Positions 7,667 through 16,122 of a stretch of 23,970 bases of DNA are shown piece by piece (position 1 is the stretch's first letter; each line of letters opens with the position of its first letter). Below the pieces are notes generated by a model, which did no database searches, had not been told where the DNA came from, and worked only from the letters and a program-made list of their open reading frames with translations. Position numbers and translations under genes: made by a program. Source of the DNA: Candidatus Zhuqueibacterota bacterium (GTDB lineage: Bacteria > Zhuqueibacterota > Zhuqueibacteria > Residuimicrobiales > Krinioviventaceae); contig RQOI01000236.1 in NCBI GenBank assembly GCA_003854995.1, positions 1 to 23,970 of the forward strand, in the 5' to 3' direction.

Positions 7667-9064
7667 TCAGACGATCTGTTGCAGCAGATCTTTTGCCTTT
7701 TGTTTCAACGGCGTCTGTCGCTCTGTCCAGAGAATCTCTTCCAGATGCTGCCGCGCGGCATCTTTCTGCTCGAGATCATTCAACACCTTGGCCAGATGGA
7801 AGCGCGCTTTCAGATTGTTTGGATTTTTATTCACCGCATCCTGCAAAATCCTGACGCTCTCCTGCAAGGCGCCCTGAAAAGCCTTGCCTATGCCCAAGAG
7901 CGCCAACGTCACACTGTCATCTTTGCCCAATTCGCGCGCTTTTATGGCCGCTTCAGCCGACTCTGTCGCGAGGCCAACGGCATCATAGAGTATGCTCGCC
8001 TGCTTGTATAATGCGGCATTCCTTGTCTGCAAGGCGAGCGCCTTTTCGATCGATAGTATCGATTTGTCCTTGTCACCGGCGCGCAATTGGCAGATCGCCA
8101 AGATCGACCATGCCTTGAAATCCTTTGCCTTGTCGTGCACATAGCGCGACAACAACTGCGCGGCATTGCCGTAATCGCAGTTGAGAAAGAGTTTGAAACC
8201 ATGTGAATAGAGTTCAGCGGCATCCTTGATGTCATTGAAGGTCTGCTCATCATGTTCGTCATTGAGAACCAGCGCCAGCTCTTTTTCGGGCAAAATGGAA
8301 TTTCGCGCGATGTCGCCGAGCTTGCCGTTCGGATCCAGCTTGATGACGAGCTTGAAACAGCGATTGGCATTTTCTACATCATTCTGCATCGCATACACTT
8401 TTCCGAGCCCCAGATAGGCTTTTATCTCCTTTGGCGAGATGGCTATGGCCTTTTCAAAGGCTTGGATCGCTTCCTGATTATCGCGCAAAATGCTCGCAAT
8501 GGCGCCCAGATTGACCAGCGCGGTCACGTTGTCGGGCTGAAAAATGAGCCCTTTGTTGAGGGTCGTAGCCGCAAGGTCAAATTTACGCATCTTGGAATAG
8601 ATGCTGCCCAATAAAAAATAGGCGCGAAAATAGACCGGACAGTTCGCAATGACCTCCAGGCATTTGTCCAGCGCCTTGGTGTGATTCCCGATTTCGAAAT
8701 AGGCCAGAGCGAGATTGTACAGCGTATCCGGATCCATGTTGTTGATGTAATGCGCCTTGCGCCACAGGTCGATGGCATCGGTGAAATTCTTCTCCTTGGC
8801 GGCGAGCAGCCCCTTTTTATTATAGACCTCCGCTTCCTGCGAACCGCGCTGCACACCCCACGATACCAGCGCTTTGCCATTATCAAAATCGATGTCGAAA
8901 AACTGCGCTGCGCCCTGATAGTCCTTCGTCAGATAGTCGAGCACTTTTTCATTGTTATGCTCGATCTGCGGATCGTCATACACTTTTTTGAGCTGCGCCC
9001 TCTCCATCGCGACTTTGATGATTTTATAGTTGCGCGGTATCTCAAAAGCTGATTTTTGATTCAT
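7667..9064 (-). CDS. Tetratricopeptide-repeat protein
   Basis: A 465-residue protein with no signal peptide or membrane segment, so probably cytoplasmic. Residues about 80-250 and 290-460 are successive TPR units with the usual A/G/Y/A/P pattern, for example DTLYNLALAYFEIGNHTKALD, VTALVNLGAIASILRDNQEA and IKAYLGLGKVYAMQNDVENA. The first 75 residues are non-repeat. TPR arrays mediate protein-protein contacts; no catalytic domain is visible, so the partner is unknown. The start follows GAG at a suitable distance, 16 bases after the galE stop, so it is the last gene of the minus-strand operon. Confidence 0.85.
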   Translation of the reverse strand: MNQKSAFEIPRNYKIIKVAMERAQLKKVYDDPQIEHNNEKVLDYLTKDYQGAAQFFDIDFDNGKALVSWGVQRGSQEAEVYNKKGLLAAKEKNFTDAIDLWRKAHYINNMDPDTLYNLALAYFEIGNHTKALDKCLEVIANCPVYFRAYFLLGSIYSKMRKFDLAATTLNKGLIFQPDNVTALVNLGAIASILRDNQEAIQAFEKAIAISPKEIKAYLGLGKVYAMQNDVENANRCFKLVIKLDPNGKLGDIARNSILPEKELALVLNDEHDEQTFNDIKDAAELYSHGFKLFLNCDYGNAAQLLSRYVHDKAKDFKAWSILAICQLRAGDKDKSILSIEKALALQTRNAALYKQASILYDAVGLATESAEAAIKARELGKDDSVTLALLGIGKAFQGALQESVRILQDAVNKNPNNLKARFHLAKVLNDLEQKDAARQHLEEILWTERQTPLKQKAKDLLQQIV

Positions 9065-9080
9065 AATTTCTCATTCCCAC

Positions 9081-10103
9081 TCAAAGATGCATCACATAGC
9101 CGCCTGGATTCTGCGATTGCCATCTCCAGGCATCAGCGCACATGTCGTCAATATCTCTGGTCGCTGCCCAACCGAGCTCCTGTTGCGCTTTATGCACATC
9201 TGCATAACACATCGCGATGTCGCCCGATCTTCTCTTGGTAACTTTATACGGAACGCTTCTCTCACTTGCCTTTTCAAAAGCCCTGATCACCTCAAACACG
9301 CTATAGCCACGCCCGGCGCCCAGATTATACGCTTCCGCACCCCTTTGTTTCGCCAGCTTTTCCAGCGCCTTGATATGGCCGAGGGCAAGATCGACGACGT
9401 GAATATAGTCGCGCACGCCGCTGCCATCCGGCGTCGGATAGTCATCGCCAAAGACAGAAAGTTGCGCCAGTTTGCCGACCGCCACTTGCGCGATGAACGG
9501 CATCAGATTGTTCGGAATGCCATTCGGATCTTCGCCAATCAGGCCGCTCGCGTGTGCGCCAACCGGATTGAAATAGCGCAACAAGGCGACGCTCCACTGC
9601 GGATCCGCGACGCATATATCGCGCAGAATCTCCTCGATCATCAGCTTTGTCCGACCATAGGGATTTGTCGCGCTGAGCGGCGAGTCCTCGTCCACCGGCA
9701 CCTCCTGCGGATCGCCATAAACGGTGGCGGAAGAGCTGAAAACGAGCTTGTTCACCTTGAAGGCGCTCATCAACTCGCACAAGACGAGGGTGCCGGTGAT
9801 ATTATTGCTGTAGTATTGCAGCGGAATGTGCGTCGATTCTCCGACAGCCTTGAGTCCGGCAAAGTGAACGACCGCATCGATCGCATGCGCCTGGAAAACC
9901 TGGGCAAGACCTTTCTCATCCAACAGATCGACCTTGTAAAAGATCGGCCGCCGCTGACAAATCCGTTCGATGCGATCAAGGACTTGAATCTTGCTGTTTC
10001 TGAGATTATCGACAATGATGACATTGTAATTCGATTTCAGTAATTCAACTGTCGTGTGGCTGCCGATATAACCCGTGCCACCGGTGACAAGAATACTATT
10101 CAA
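9081..10103 (-). CDS. galE: UDP-glucose 4-epimerase
   Basis: A 340-residue extended short-chain dehydrogenase that interconverts UDP-glucose and UDP-galactose (or the N-acetyl forms) with bound NAD. The Rossmann glycine motif GGTGYIG is at residues 8-14. SSSATVYG (123-130) holds the catalytic Ser, and NPYGRTK gives catalytic Tyr149 and Lys153. LRYFNPVGAH and the C-terminal GYSVFEVIRAFE region are typical of GalE, and length is standard. Initiation is at TTG (10101-10103), set by GGAGG seven bases upstream; there is no better in-frame ATG. It lies 76 bases after the MrfB-like gene and 16 bases before the TPR gene. It supplies surface polysaccharide precursors, which fits only loosely with the repair genes upstream. 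Confidence 0.95.
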   Translation of the reverse strand: MNSILVTGGTGYIGSHTTVELLKSNYNVIIVDNLRNSKIQVLDRIERICQRRPIFYKVDLLDEKGLAQVFQAHAIDAVVHFAGLKAVGESTHIPLQYYSNNITGTLVLCELMSAFKVNKLVFSSSATVYGDPQEVPVDEDSPLSATNPYGRTKLMIEEILRDICVADPQWSVALLRYFNPVGAHASGLIGEDPNGIPNNLMPFIAQVAVGKLAQLSVFGDDYPTPDGSGVRDYIHVVDLALGHIKALEKLAKQRGAEAYNLGAGRGYSVFEVIRAFEKASERSVPYKVTKRRSGDIAMCYADVHKAQQELGWAATRDIDDMCADAWRWQSQNPGGYVMHL

Positions 10104-10110
10104 TCTTTAT

Positions 10111-10115
10111 CCTCC
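10111..10115 (-). promoter_or_regulatory. Strong Shine-Dalgarno deciding the galE TTG start
   Basis: GGAGG on the minus strand lies seven bases upstream of the TTG. Its position fixes the unusual start codon of galE. Confidence 0.75.
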
Positions 10116-10179
10116 AGATGAGCATTCTTTTCCGAAAAGAAAAATACCCGCATCGACGGCCGATCGCTTAAATATTAAT

Positions 10180-11409
10180 TCAATATACGCAACTTCCAGC
10201 GGCTTTTTCAATGCTATTTTTGAGCTTTTTCCGTAAACGCGCTTTTCGATGCGCCCAGTCATCCAGCGAAATTGCCTCCGTCACCCTTCCCAATTCCTGC
10301 AAAACTCTCCTTCGCTTTTCCGCTCTCTCAACTACATCTAAAGCTTTACTATAATCAAATACAATATGTTCATAATATTTTGCAAGTTCCAAATAGGCGG
10401 ATTCAGTGAATTGCCTCGCTGTCATCAAAGAGCGCCAGATGTTCACCGCTGCAGGCCAGTTGGCATTTTTTTTCTGCAGCGAGGCGTATTCGAGAAGCAG
10501 CTCTGGATCAATCGAGTCCTGAACGAGCGCCGCTGCCTTTGGCTCGTCCCCGTGCGCCGAAAAGAGTCGAAAGAGCTTGACTTTGTCCGCCTCTGCGCCG
10601 GCAGGAGTCGCAAGATTGAATTGTCTGCAGGACTGGATGGCAATGGCGACCATTGACAGGATATCGATGACATTGTGCTTAAAGACGGGGTGCAATAGCT
10701 CGATATCACCTGTCTGCTGGAATTGAAAGAACCTTTTCGGCACGTCGCTGCCTGGGACATCATCCTTGCGCGCAAATCCCAGAACTCTATTTTCGATATG
10801 GCCCAGATCGCATTCGCCAATGGACTTTTTCCACAGTCGCCGCGCGTTATAGAGCAGGTCAACGTGCGCCATGTTTGCCAGTTCAGCGTGCAGCTTGTTC
10901 AGAACACATCTTGTTTGCAGTAAGGGCACGTCATATGTTTTGCCATTGAAGCTGATGATGCCGTTGAATTGCAGTAGAAAACGCATTATTTCAGCCAAAA
11001 AAACGACTTCATCCTTGTATTCAGCAAGAAAGAGCTGCCGCACAACAAAACTGTCCGAGGTGAAAAAACCCAGGCCGGCCAGAAAGAGATAGGTGCCGCT
11101 CCCTCCTGCCAATCCCGTCGTCTCTGCATCGAAAAAGACGAAATCTGTACAACAAAACGGCGCTGAAAAATCGCCATTGTGAACGAGAACCATATCGTGT
11201 TGGGTCATGTCGAGAAATTCAGCGAGTCTGGCGCCGCCATGCACAAAATCGAGCGGGAATCGCTTTTCGCGCACGAAAACGGCCGCCGGCGATGTGAGCC
11301 GATGCAGCTCGAACCTGGCCATCTCGGCATCCGAAAGCGCCATCGCCGTCCGCTTGGTGAAGCTCTCGTATGGATGCAGGGCGCGTAGTTTTTCTCTCAG
11401 CGATTCCAT
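10180..11409 (-). CDS. mrfB: MrfB/YprB-like DEDD-type exonuclease with helical C-terminus
   Basis: A 409-residue protein. Residues about 85-265 are an RNase H-like 3'-5' exonuclease domain of the YprB family: VFFDAETTGL supplies Asp94 and Glu96, SFNGKTYDVPLL supplies Asp160, HVDLLYNARRLW follows, and KHNVIDILSM supplies His245 and Asp249. These are the acidic residues that bind two metal ions. Residues about 290-395 are helical, TPR-like. In Bacillus subtilis MrfB (YprB) works with the helicase MrfA (YprA) in repair of mitomycin C damage, independent of UvrABC. Here its start lies inside the last 13 bases of the MrfA-like gene, so the pair is translationally coupled in the same order as in Bacillus. 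Function is inferred from family and synteny. Confidence 0.88.
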   Translation of the reverse strand: MESLREKLRALHPYESFTKRTAMALSDAEMARFELHRLTSPAAVFVREKRFPLDFVHGGARLAEFLDMTQHDMVLVHNGDFSAPFCCTDFVFFDAETTGLAGGSGTYLFLAGLGFFTSDSFVVRQLFLAEYKDEVVFLAEIMRFLLQFNGIISFNGKTYDVPLLQTRCVLNKLHAELANMAHVDLLYNARRLWKKSIGECDLGHIENRVLGFARKDDVPGSDVPKRFFQFQQTGDIELLHPVFKHNVIDILSMVAIAIQSCRQFNLATPAGAEADKVKLFRLFSAHGDEPKAAALVQDSIDPELLLEYASLQKKNANWPAAVNIWRSLMTARQFTESAYLELAKYYEHIVFDYSKALDVVERAEKRRRVLQELGRVTEAISLDDWAHRKARLRKKLKNSIEKAAGSCVY

Positions 11410-13718
11410 TTCAGCATATAGTCCAATAGACGCAACGCCACCTCTTTGCTTCTTTCACCCACCTCAAGCTGCGGGCCAACGCAGGAAGGACAGCCGTTCT
11501 GGCAGCCGCAACTCTGGATGAGCTCCCGGCCGGCGACAATGACGCTGTCGAACAGATGATAGAGCTTTTTGCTCTGCCCGATTCCACCAGGCACCTGCTC
11601 CCAAATATAGATGGTCGCTCGCTCCGTAAAAGGTGATCGCACCATTGGCAGCGCGGAAATGTCCGATCGATCGCCCATGATGAAAAGCGGGGCAATATTT
11701 CGGTAAAGATGCGCCAGACCCTTGAGTCCGTCACCCAATTCGTCCTTGTTTACGCCGATCAACGCCTGCACCTCATCAGGAAAGCAGTGCCAAAAAGCGG
11801 TCGTGTGCAGTTCGCATTCAGGCAGATGAATTTTGCCCCAGCCGATATTTTCGTGCGTATGAAATTTGATCTTTTTATACATGGTCGCCAAACTGGTCAC
11901 CACGACTTCGCCGTAGCCGCACGAACAACCGCTTTCGGCCTCAGCGGATTCAAAAACGTCCAGCACCTTCAAGTCGCACTTTAATTCAGCGTCTGTATAA
12001 TAATCTACTTTAACGGAATGAACATATGCCTTGCGGCGCGGCCAGTCCAGGGCGTCAACATGGAATGGCTTGCCTTCGTGCAGGTAGATGGCATCTTGAT
12101 GCACCATCAGCTGCGCGGCAAAAAGATCTATTTCGCCGATGACCTTTTCCTGCACATTCGTTCGATCAATGATGACAATATTTTCTTCCGCGGCGCTGCG
12201 CAGGCTGATGCTTTCGGCCGGATAGGTCTCGCTCATCCAGTGCCATTTATCGCCGGACAGATGCACGACGCCCGATTCCTCGAGATACTGCAATATCTCC
12301 TGGGTACTGTCCACGCCCTGGCTGTGATCGAAGGAGAGGCCAAAGCGCTCGTCCGTGCTGAAAGGCAGCTCAAACGCCGCGCATTTGAGATGGCTCAACA
12401 GCAGAAGAAGATTGTCGGCATCAATGACGGCCGATTCCGGTGAGCGCTCGAAAAAGTAGTGCGGATTGTTGGCGATATACTGATCCAGCGGCGATGAGGA
12501 AGACACGATGATGGCGAGGGAAGTCTCTTGCCTCCTCCCTGCCCGGCCCGACTGCTGCAGCGCACTCGATATCGTCCCGGGATAGCCGGCGATGATCGCG
12601 ACCTGCAACTGGCCGATGTCGATGCCCAACTCCAGCGCATTGGTGCTCACCACGCCAATGACGCTGCCGTCGCGAAGCCCTCGTTCGATGTCGCGACGCT
12701 CCAGGGGCAGATAGCCGCCGCGATAGCCGCGGATGCGCGCCGACTGCTTTGTCAGCCGGCGCATCGTCTCCCGCAGATAGGTCAGCAGAATTTCGACGTT
12801 CATGCGGCTGCGGGTGAATACGATCGTCTGCAGGTCGTTGCCGATGAAATCCGCCGCGATTCGCTGCGTTTCCTGAATAAAAGATCGCCGAATGCCCAGC
12901 TCCCTGTTCACGACCGGCGGATTGTAGAGAATAAAGTGTTTCTTGCCATGCGGCGCCCCATTTTTGTCCACCAGCATCATCTTTTCCCCGGTCAGCTGCT
13001 CGGCCAACTCGCGCGGATTGGCGATTGTCGCCGAACAACAGATGAAAACAGGGGTGCTGTTGTAGAATTGGCAGATTCGCTTCAGGCGGCGCAAAACATT
13101 GGCCATGTGACTGCCAAAGACACCGCGGTACTGATGAATTTCATCGATGACGATGAAGCGCAGATTTTCGAACAGCTTGACCCATTGGGTGTGATGCGGT
13201 AAAATGCCAGTGTGCAGCATATCGGGATTTGTCACGACGATGTGGCCGCTGCTTTTAATGGCTTTGCGGGCGGAAGCCGGCGTGTCGCCGTCAAAAGTGT
13301 AGCTCTTTATGCTGAAAGGTATGTCCTCGTCCACCTGCTGAATGATGGCGTGCAGCTCGTGGATCTGATCCTGCGCCAGCGCCTTGGTCGGGAACAGATA
13401 GAGCGCGCGCGCTTCTGCGGTTTGAATGATGGCATGCAGGACCGGAATGTTGTAGCACAGCGTTTTGCCGGATGAGGTGGGTGTCACAATCGCGGTGCTC
13501 TGCGCGGTGAGGACAGATCGAATTGCTTCAGCCTGATGACTGTACAGCCTCTTGATGCCATGCCTGCCGAGCGCGCGCACGAGTCGCTCATCTATTTCAG
13601 CAGGGAAATCGGCGAATTCGGCTTCCTGGGCAGGTATTTGCCGCCATTCCGTCACACATGACATGAAGGATTCATCCCGCTGCAGCCGGTCGATGACTTG
13701 TTCAATTGTCAGTTTCAT
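11397..13718 (-). CDS. mrfA: MrfA/YprA-like DEAD/H helicase with zinc-binding C-terminus
   Basis: A 773-residue superfamily 2 helicase. Residues 79-86 are the Walker A TPTSSGKT, 192-195 the DEIH Walker B, 229-231 the SAT motif, and 388-395 QQSGRAGR motif VI. The C-terminal half carries the DUF1998-type region ending in CGCQNGCPSC (Cys737, 739, 743, 746), the four-Cys cluster conserved in MrfA. The full-length architecture matches YprA/MrfA, a DNA-dependent ATPase that translocates 3'-5' and acts with MrfB on mitomycin adducts. The start overlaps the upstream phosphotransferase stop by ATGA (13715-13718), with AAGG and GAAGGG just upstream, and the end overlaps mrfB. All motifs look intact. 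Confidence 0.92.
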   Translation of the reverse strand: MKLTIEQVIDRLQRDESFMSCVTEWRQIPAQEAEFADFPAEIDERLVRALGRHGIKRLYSHQAEAIRSVLTAQSTAIVTPTSSGKTLCYNIPVLHAIIQTAEARALYLFPTKALAQDQIHELHAIIQQVDEDIPFSIKSYTFDGDTPASARKAIKSSGHIVVTNPDMLHTGILPHHTQWVKLFENLRFIVIDEIHQYRGVFGSHMANVLRRLKRICQFYNSTPVFICCSATIANPRELAEQLTGEKMMLVDKNGAPHGKKHFILYNPPVVNRELGIRRSFIQETQRIAADFIGNDLQTIVFTRSRMNVEILLTYLRETMRRLTKQSARIRGYRGGYLPLERRDIERGLRDGSVIGVVSTNALELGIDIGQLQVAIIAGYPGTISSALQQSGRAGRRQETSLAIIVSSSSPLDQYIANNPHYFFERSPESAVIDADNLLLLLSHLKCAAFELPFSTDERFGLSFDHSQGVDSTQEILQYLEESGVVHLSGDKWHWMSETYPAESISLRSAAEENIVIIDRTNVQEKVIGEIDLFAAQLMVHQDAIYLHEGKPFHVDALDWPRRKAYVHSVKVDYYTDAELKCDLKVLDVFESAEAESGCSCGYGEVVVTSLATMYKKIKFHTHENIGWGKIHLPECELHTTAFWHCFPDEVQALIGVNKDELGDGLKGLAHLYRNIAPLFIMGDRSDISALPMVRSPFTERATIYIWEQVPGGIGQSKKLYHLFDSVIVAGRELIQSCGCQNGCPSCVGPQLEVGERSKEVALRLLDYMLKWNR

Positions 13719-16084
13719 GGCCTTGTCCCTTCGATCACCAGTCGGCCCTCCTTGCCATCGATCTCCACGAGATCGCCGTCCTGGATTTTTTTCGTCGCCT
13801 GGCCAATGCCGGTTATGGTCGGCAGGCGAAATTCGCGCGCCATGATCGATGCGTGCGACAATATGCCGCCGCGCTCCATGACCAGTCCGGCAATGACGCT
13901 AAAGACCGGCGACCATGCCGGGTCAGCGCAGGGCACGACCAGAATCTCGCCGGGCTGCGCCTGCATGGCTTCTGCATAGTTTCTGGCGATGCGAGCATAG
14001 CCGCGCGCCTGCCCCTGACTCACGCCGATGCCGCGATAGGCGCGCGCACCCTCTTTTGCCGCGTGCATGACAGCATGCTCTTCTGAGGCCGTCTTAGCCC
14101 ATGCGTCTTGTCGGCGTCTTCTCGCATGGATCAGCAAAGCCAGATCGCCGCGCCACTCGCCGACGAGGAGGCTTTGCAGTTCGCTGACCTGCAGATAAAA
14201 GATATCGTCGCTCTGCCGCAGCTTTCCCGCCGCACAGAGCAGTTCGGACATTCTGAGCGCGGCGAAACGACTCACCTGCAGAATTCGCTGCCACATGTCC
14301 CGCTGGTTTTCCCGCAAAAGCGCAAATTGATATGCGTAATATAGTAATACTTTAAAAATAGTGCGCAATATATTTTGATATAGCAAATTATATTGTTTCA
14401 ACCTTTGCTCAATTTCCGTGTGCGCCGCTCTTTTCAGGCGCTCATTCGCTGCCAGAGTGTCGAGAAAACGCTTCTCACTGCGCTTGAGCATGGCGCTCAT
14501 CTCGGCGATTCGCTGCCCCTCTTCGGCCCAGGTGGGACGCGCGATATCCAGCGATTCGGAGCGATGGCCGTATTCAGCGAGAAAGCGGTGCACTGCACGC
14601 GAATCCGCAAGATCCAGGCGCAAGAGGCTCTTATTGGCCTTCATCGTCTCGTTGTCCGGCGCATTCAATAAATTTGTCAACACGCCATCATCAACAACCT
14701 CGATTGCGCGCAAAAACCTGATCAACAGCGATGAAAAAATATCGGCAAACGTGATGCTCCATCGGTGAATGGACAGAAACCGATACGACAGGCGCCGGCT
14801 TTCAACTAATGCTTGATAGCATTCAGCTAAATTCCAATTTTCCAGACTTTCAACCATCTTTCTCGTCCTTGGCAAGACCATCTTTTGCAGCGTATGCCAT
14901 TGCCACAGATTATAGCTGGGAAGCCACGCCAGATCTGCGAGCAGGAGGCGAAACAAGATAGAGATATATCCATGCAAAGAGAGCCTTTGTCTCTCTGACG
15001 GCAGTTCCAGCGTCTCTTTCTTATCCCGGGAGATGAAGGATGGCGGCAGATGCGCGTAGAGCTTTTGATAGGCGTCGAGTTGGGTGTACGGGATGCCGCG
15101 CAGCAATTTGAGCTGAACGGATCGGCACAAGTCGTCATACCCCAGGTACCACAGCGGCGCCTGCAGCGCGGTCTCGCGGATGATGGGTTGCAGGAAGGAC
15201 CAGCCAAGCGGAGATAACTGGGTGACAAATCGCTCGGCAAAAAAATAGTTGCTCCATCGGATGCCGTGCTCGTCGATACAGGCGGATGTTTTTTCGTGCT
15301 GCAGGGTTGAGATCGGCCGGCTTTGCAGGATCCAGAACGCACCGTCAAAGGACCATTCGATGTCCTGGGGCGCGCCAAAAAGTCTTTCAATTTCCGTCGC
15401 CATCTTCACCAGACGGTCGATATTCTCCTCGCGCGTCACGAATGAAAGGACGCTCGCCTCTTTTTTCGCCGGAAAATGGATGCTGTAGCTGTGGTCTGCC
15501 TTCTGGATGACGACCTGGACGGGAGCTCTTTCACCCGAGACGAGCGCGGCGCAGCTGCCATCGACAATTTCGACGAGCATGGCATTGTCATCATTGTCCA
15601 CCGGATTCGCTGTAAAGATCACGCCGGATACGACCGGACGGATCATTTTTTGAATGATGACAGCCATCGCGTTGTTTGCGGCGGAGAATGTCCTGGAATA
15701 GTGCAGCACGCCATTGCGATCAAGCGACCGCTGAACCTCCTGCACGGCGGCGCAGACGGCCTCGACAGTGGGCAAATTTAATGATGATTGATAGAGTCCG
15801 GCAAAAGAGTGGCGTTGATGATCTTCCTGCGGCGCAGAGGAACGGGCTGCGACGTGAACGGTCGCTATGTCCGGAAAGTGCTTTTGAACAGCTCGACGTA
15901 ATTTCTTGAAAAAATTGCGGCCATGGAGCGGTCTGGCCATGGCTCGAGTGCTGATGACGATGAAATCAGGGACATGAAATCCCCCTCGCGCGAGCCTGGC
16001 CAAATTGTGCGCCTTCCCCCCCACCAGCTCCGCATGCCGCGCCATTTTTGCCCTGCTTGTGATGATGTGATTGTATGCCGGCAT
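13715..16084 (-). CDS. Rifampicin-phosphotransferase-like (PEP synthase-related) dikinase without PEP-binding barrel
   Basis: About 790 residues. The ATG at 16084 is used (a TTG lies one codon earlier); the ATG at 16045 has a better AGGG five bases upstream but would leave only seven residues before GGKA, so the start is open. Residues 20-270 are a PPDK/PpsA-type ATP-binding domain: VGGKAHNLARL, VAARSSAPQED, SGVIFTANPV, DIEWSFDGAFWILQSRPIS. Residues about 290-690 are a helical segment with weak similarity to known folds. The last ~100 residues are the swivelling phosphohistidine domain, with GGILSHASIMARE (catalytic His about 745). The pyruvate/PEP TIM barrel of PpsA and PPDK is absent. This three-part layout is that of rifampicin phosphotransferase, which moves the beta-phosphate of ATP to a small molecule. 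The acceptor here is unknown. It overlaps mrfA and follows the UGA-containing lipoprotein gene by 38 bases. Confidence 0.85.
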   Translation of the reverse strand: MPAYNHIITSRAKMARHAELVGGKAHNLARLARGGFHVPDFIVISTRAMARPLHGRNFFKKLRRAVQKHFPDIATVHVAARSSAPQEDHQRHSFAGLYQSSLNLPTVEAVCAAVQEVQRSLDRNGVLHYSRTFSAANNAMAVIIQKMIRPVVSGVIFTANPVDNDDNAMLVEIVDGSCAALVSGERAPVQVVIQKADHSYSIHFPAKKEASVLSFVTREENIDRLVKMATEIERLFGAPQDIEWSFDGAFWILQSRPISTLQHEKTSACIDEHGIRWSNYFFAERFVTQLSPLGWSFLQPIIRETALQAPLWYLGYDDLCRSVQLKLLRGIPYTQLDAYQKLYAHLPPSFISRDKKETLELPSERQRLSLHGYISILFRLLLADLAWLPSYNLWQWHTLQKMVLPRTRKMVESLENWNLAECYQALVESRRLSYRFLSIHRWSITFADIFSSLLIRFLRAIEVVDDGVLTNLLNAPDNETMKANKSLLRLDLADSRAVHRFLAEYGHRSESLDIARPTWAEEGQRIAEMSAMLKRSEKRFLDTLAANERLKRAAHTEIEQRLKQYNLLYQNILRTIFKVLLYYAYQFALLRENQRDMWQRILQVSRFAALRMSELLCAAGKLRQSDDIFYLQVSELQSLLVGEWRGDLALLIHARRRRQDAWAKTASEEHAVMHAAKEGARAYRGIGVSQGQARGYARIARNYAEAMQAQPGEILVVPCADPAWSPVFSVIAGLVMERGGILSHASIMAREFRLPTITGIGQATKKIQDGDLVEIDGKEGRLVIEGTRP

Positions 16085-16122
16085 CAAGGTGAGCGATCAT
16101 TTCACTCGATTTTGCGTGATAT

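Noticed and set aside
9087..10043. A 318-codon plus-strand open frame
   Set aside because: It is antisense to galE, which is full length with intact motifs.
10125..10141. TTCTTTTC/GAAAAGAA palindrome upstream of galE
   Set aside because: Although it could be a small hairpin before galE, it is low in complexity, has no T run for a terminator, and nothing marks it as an operator.
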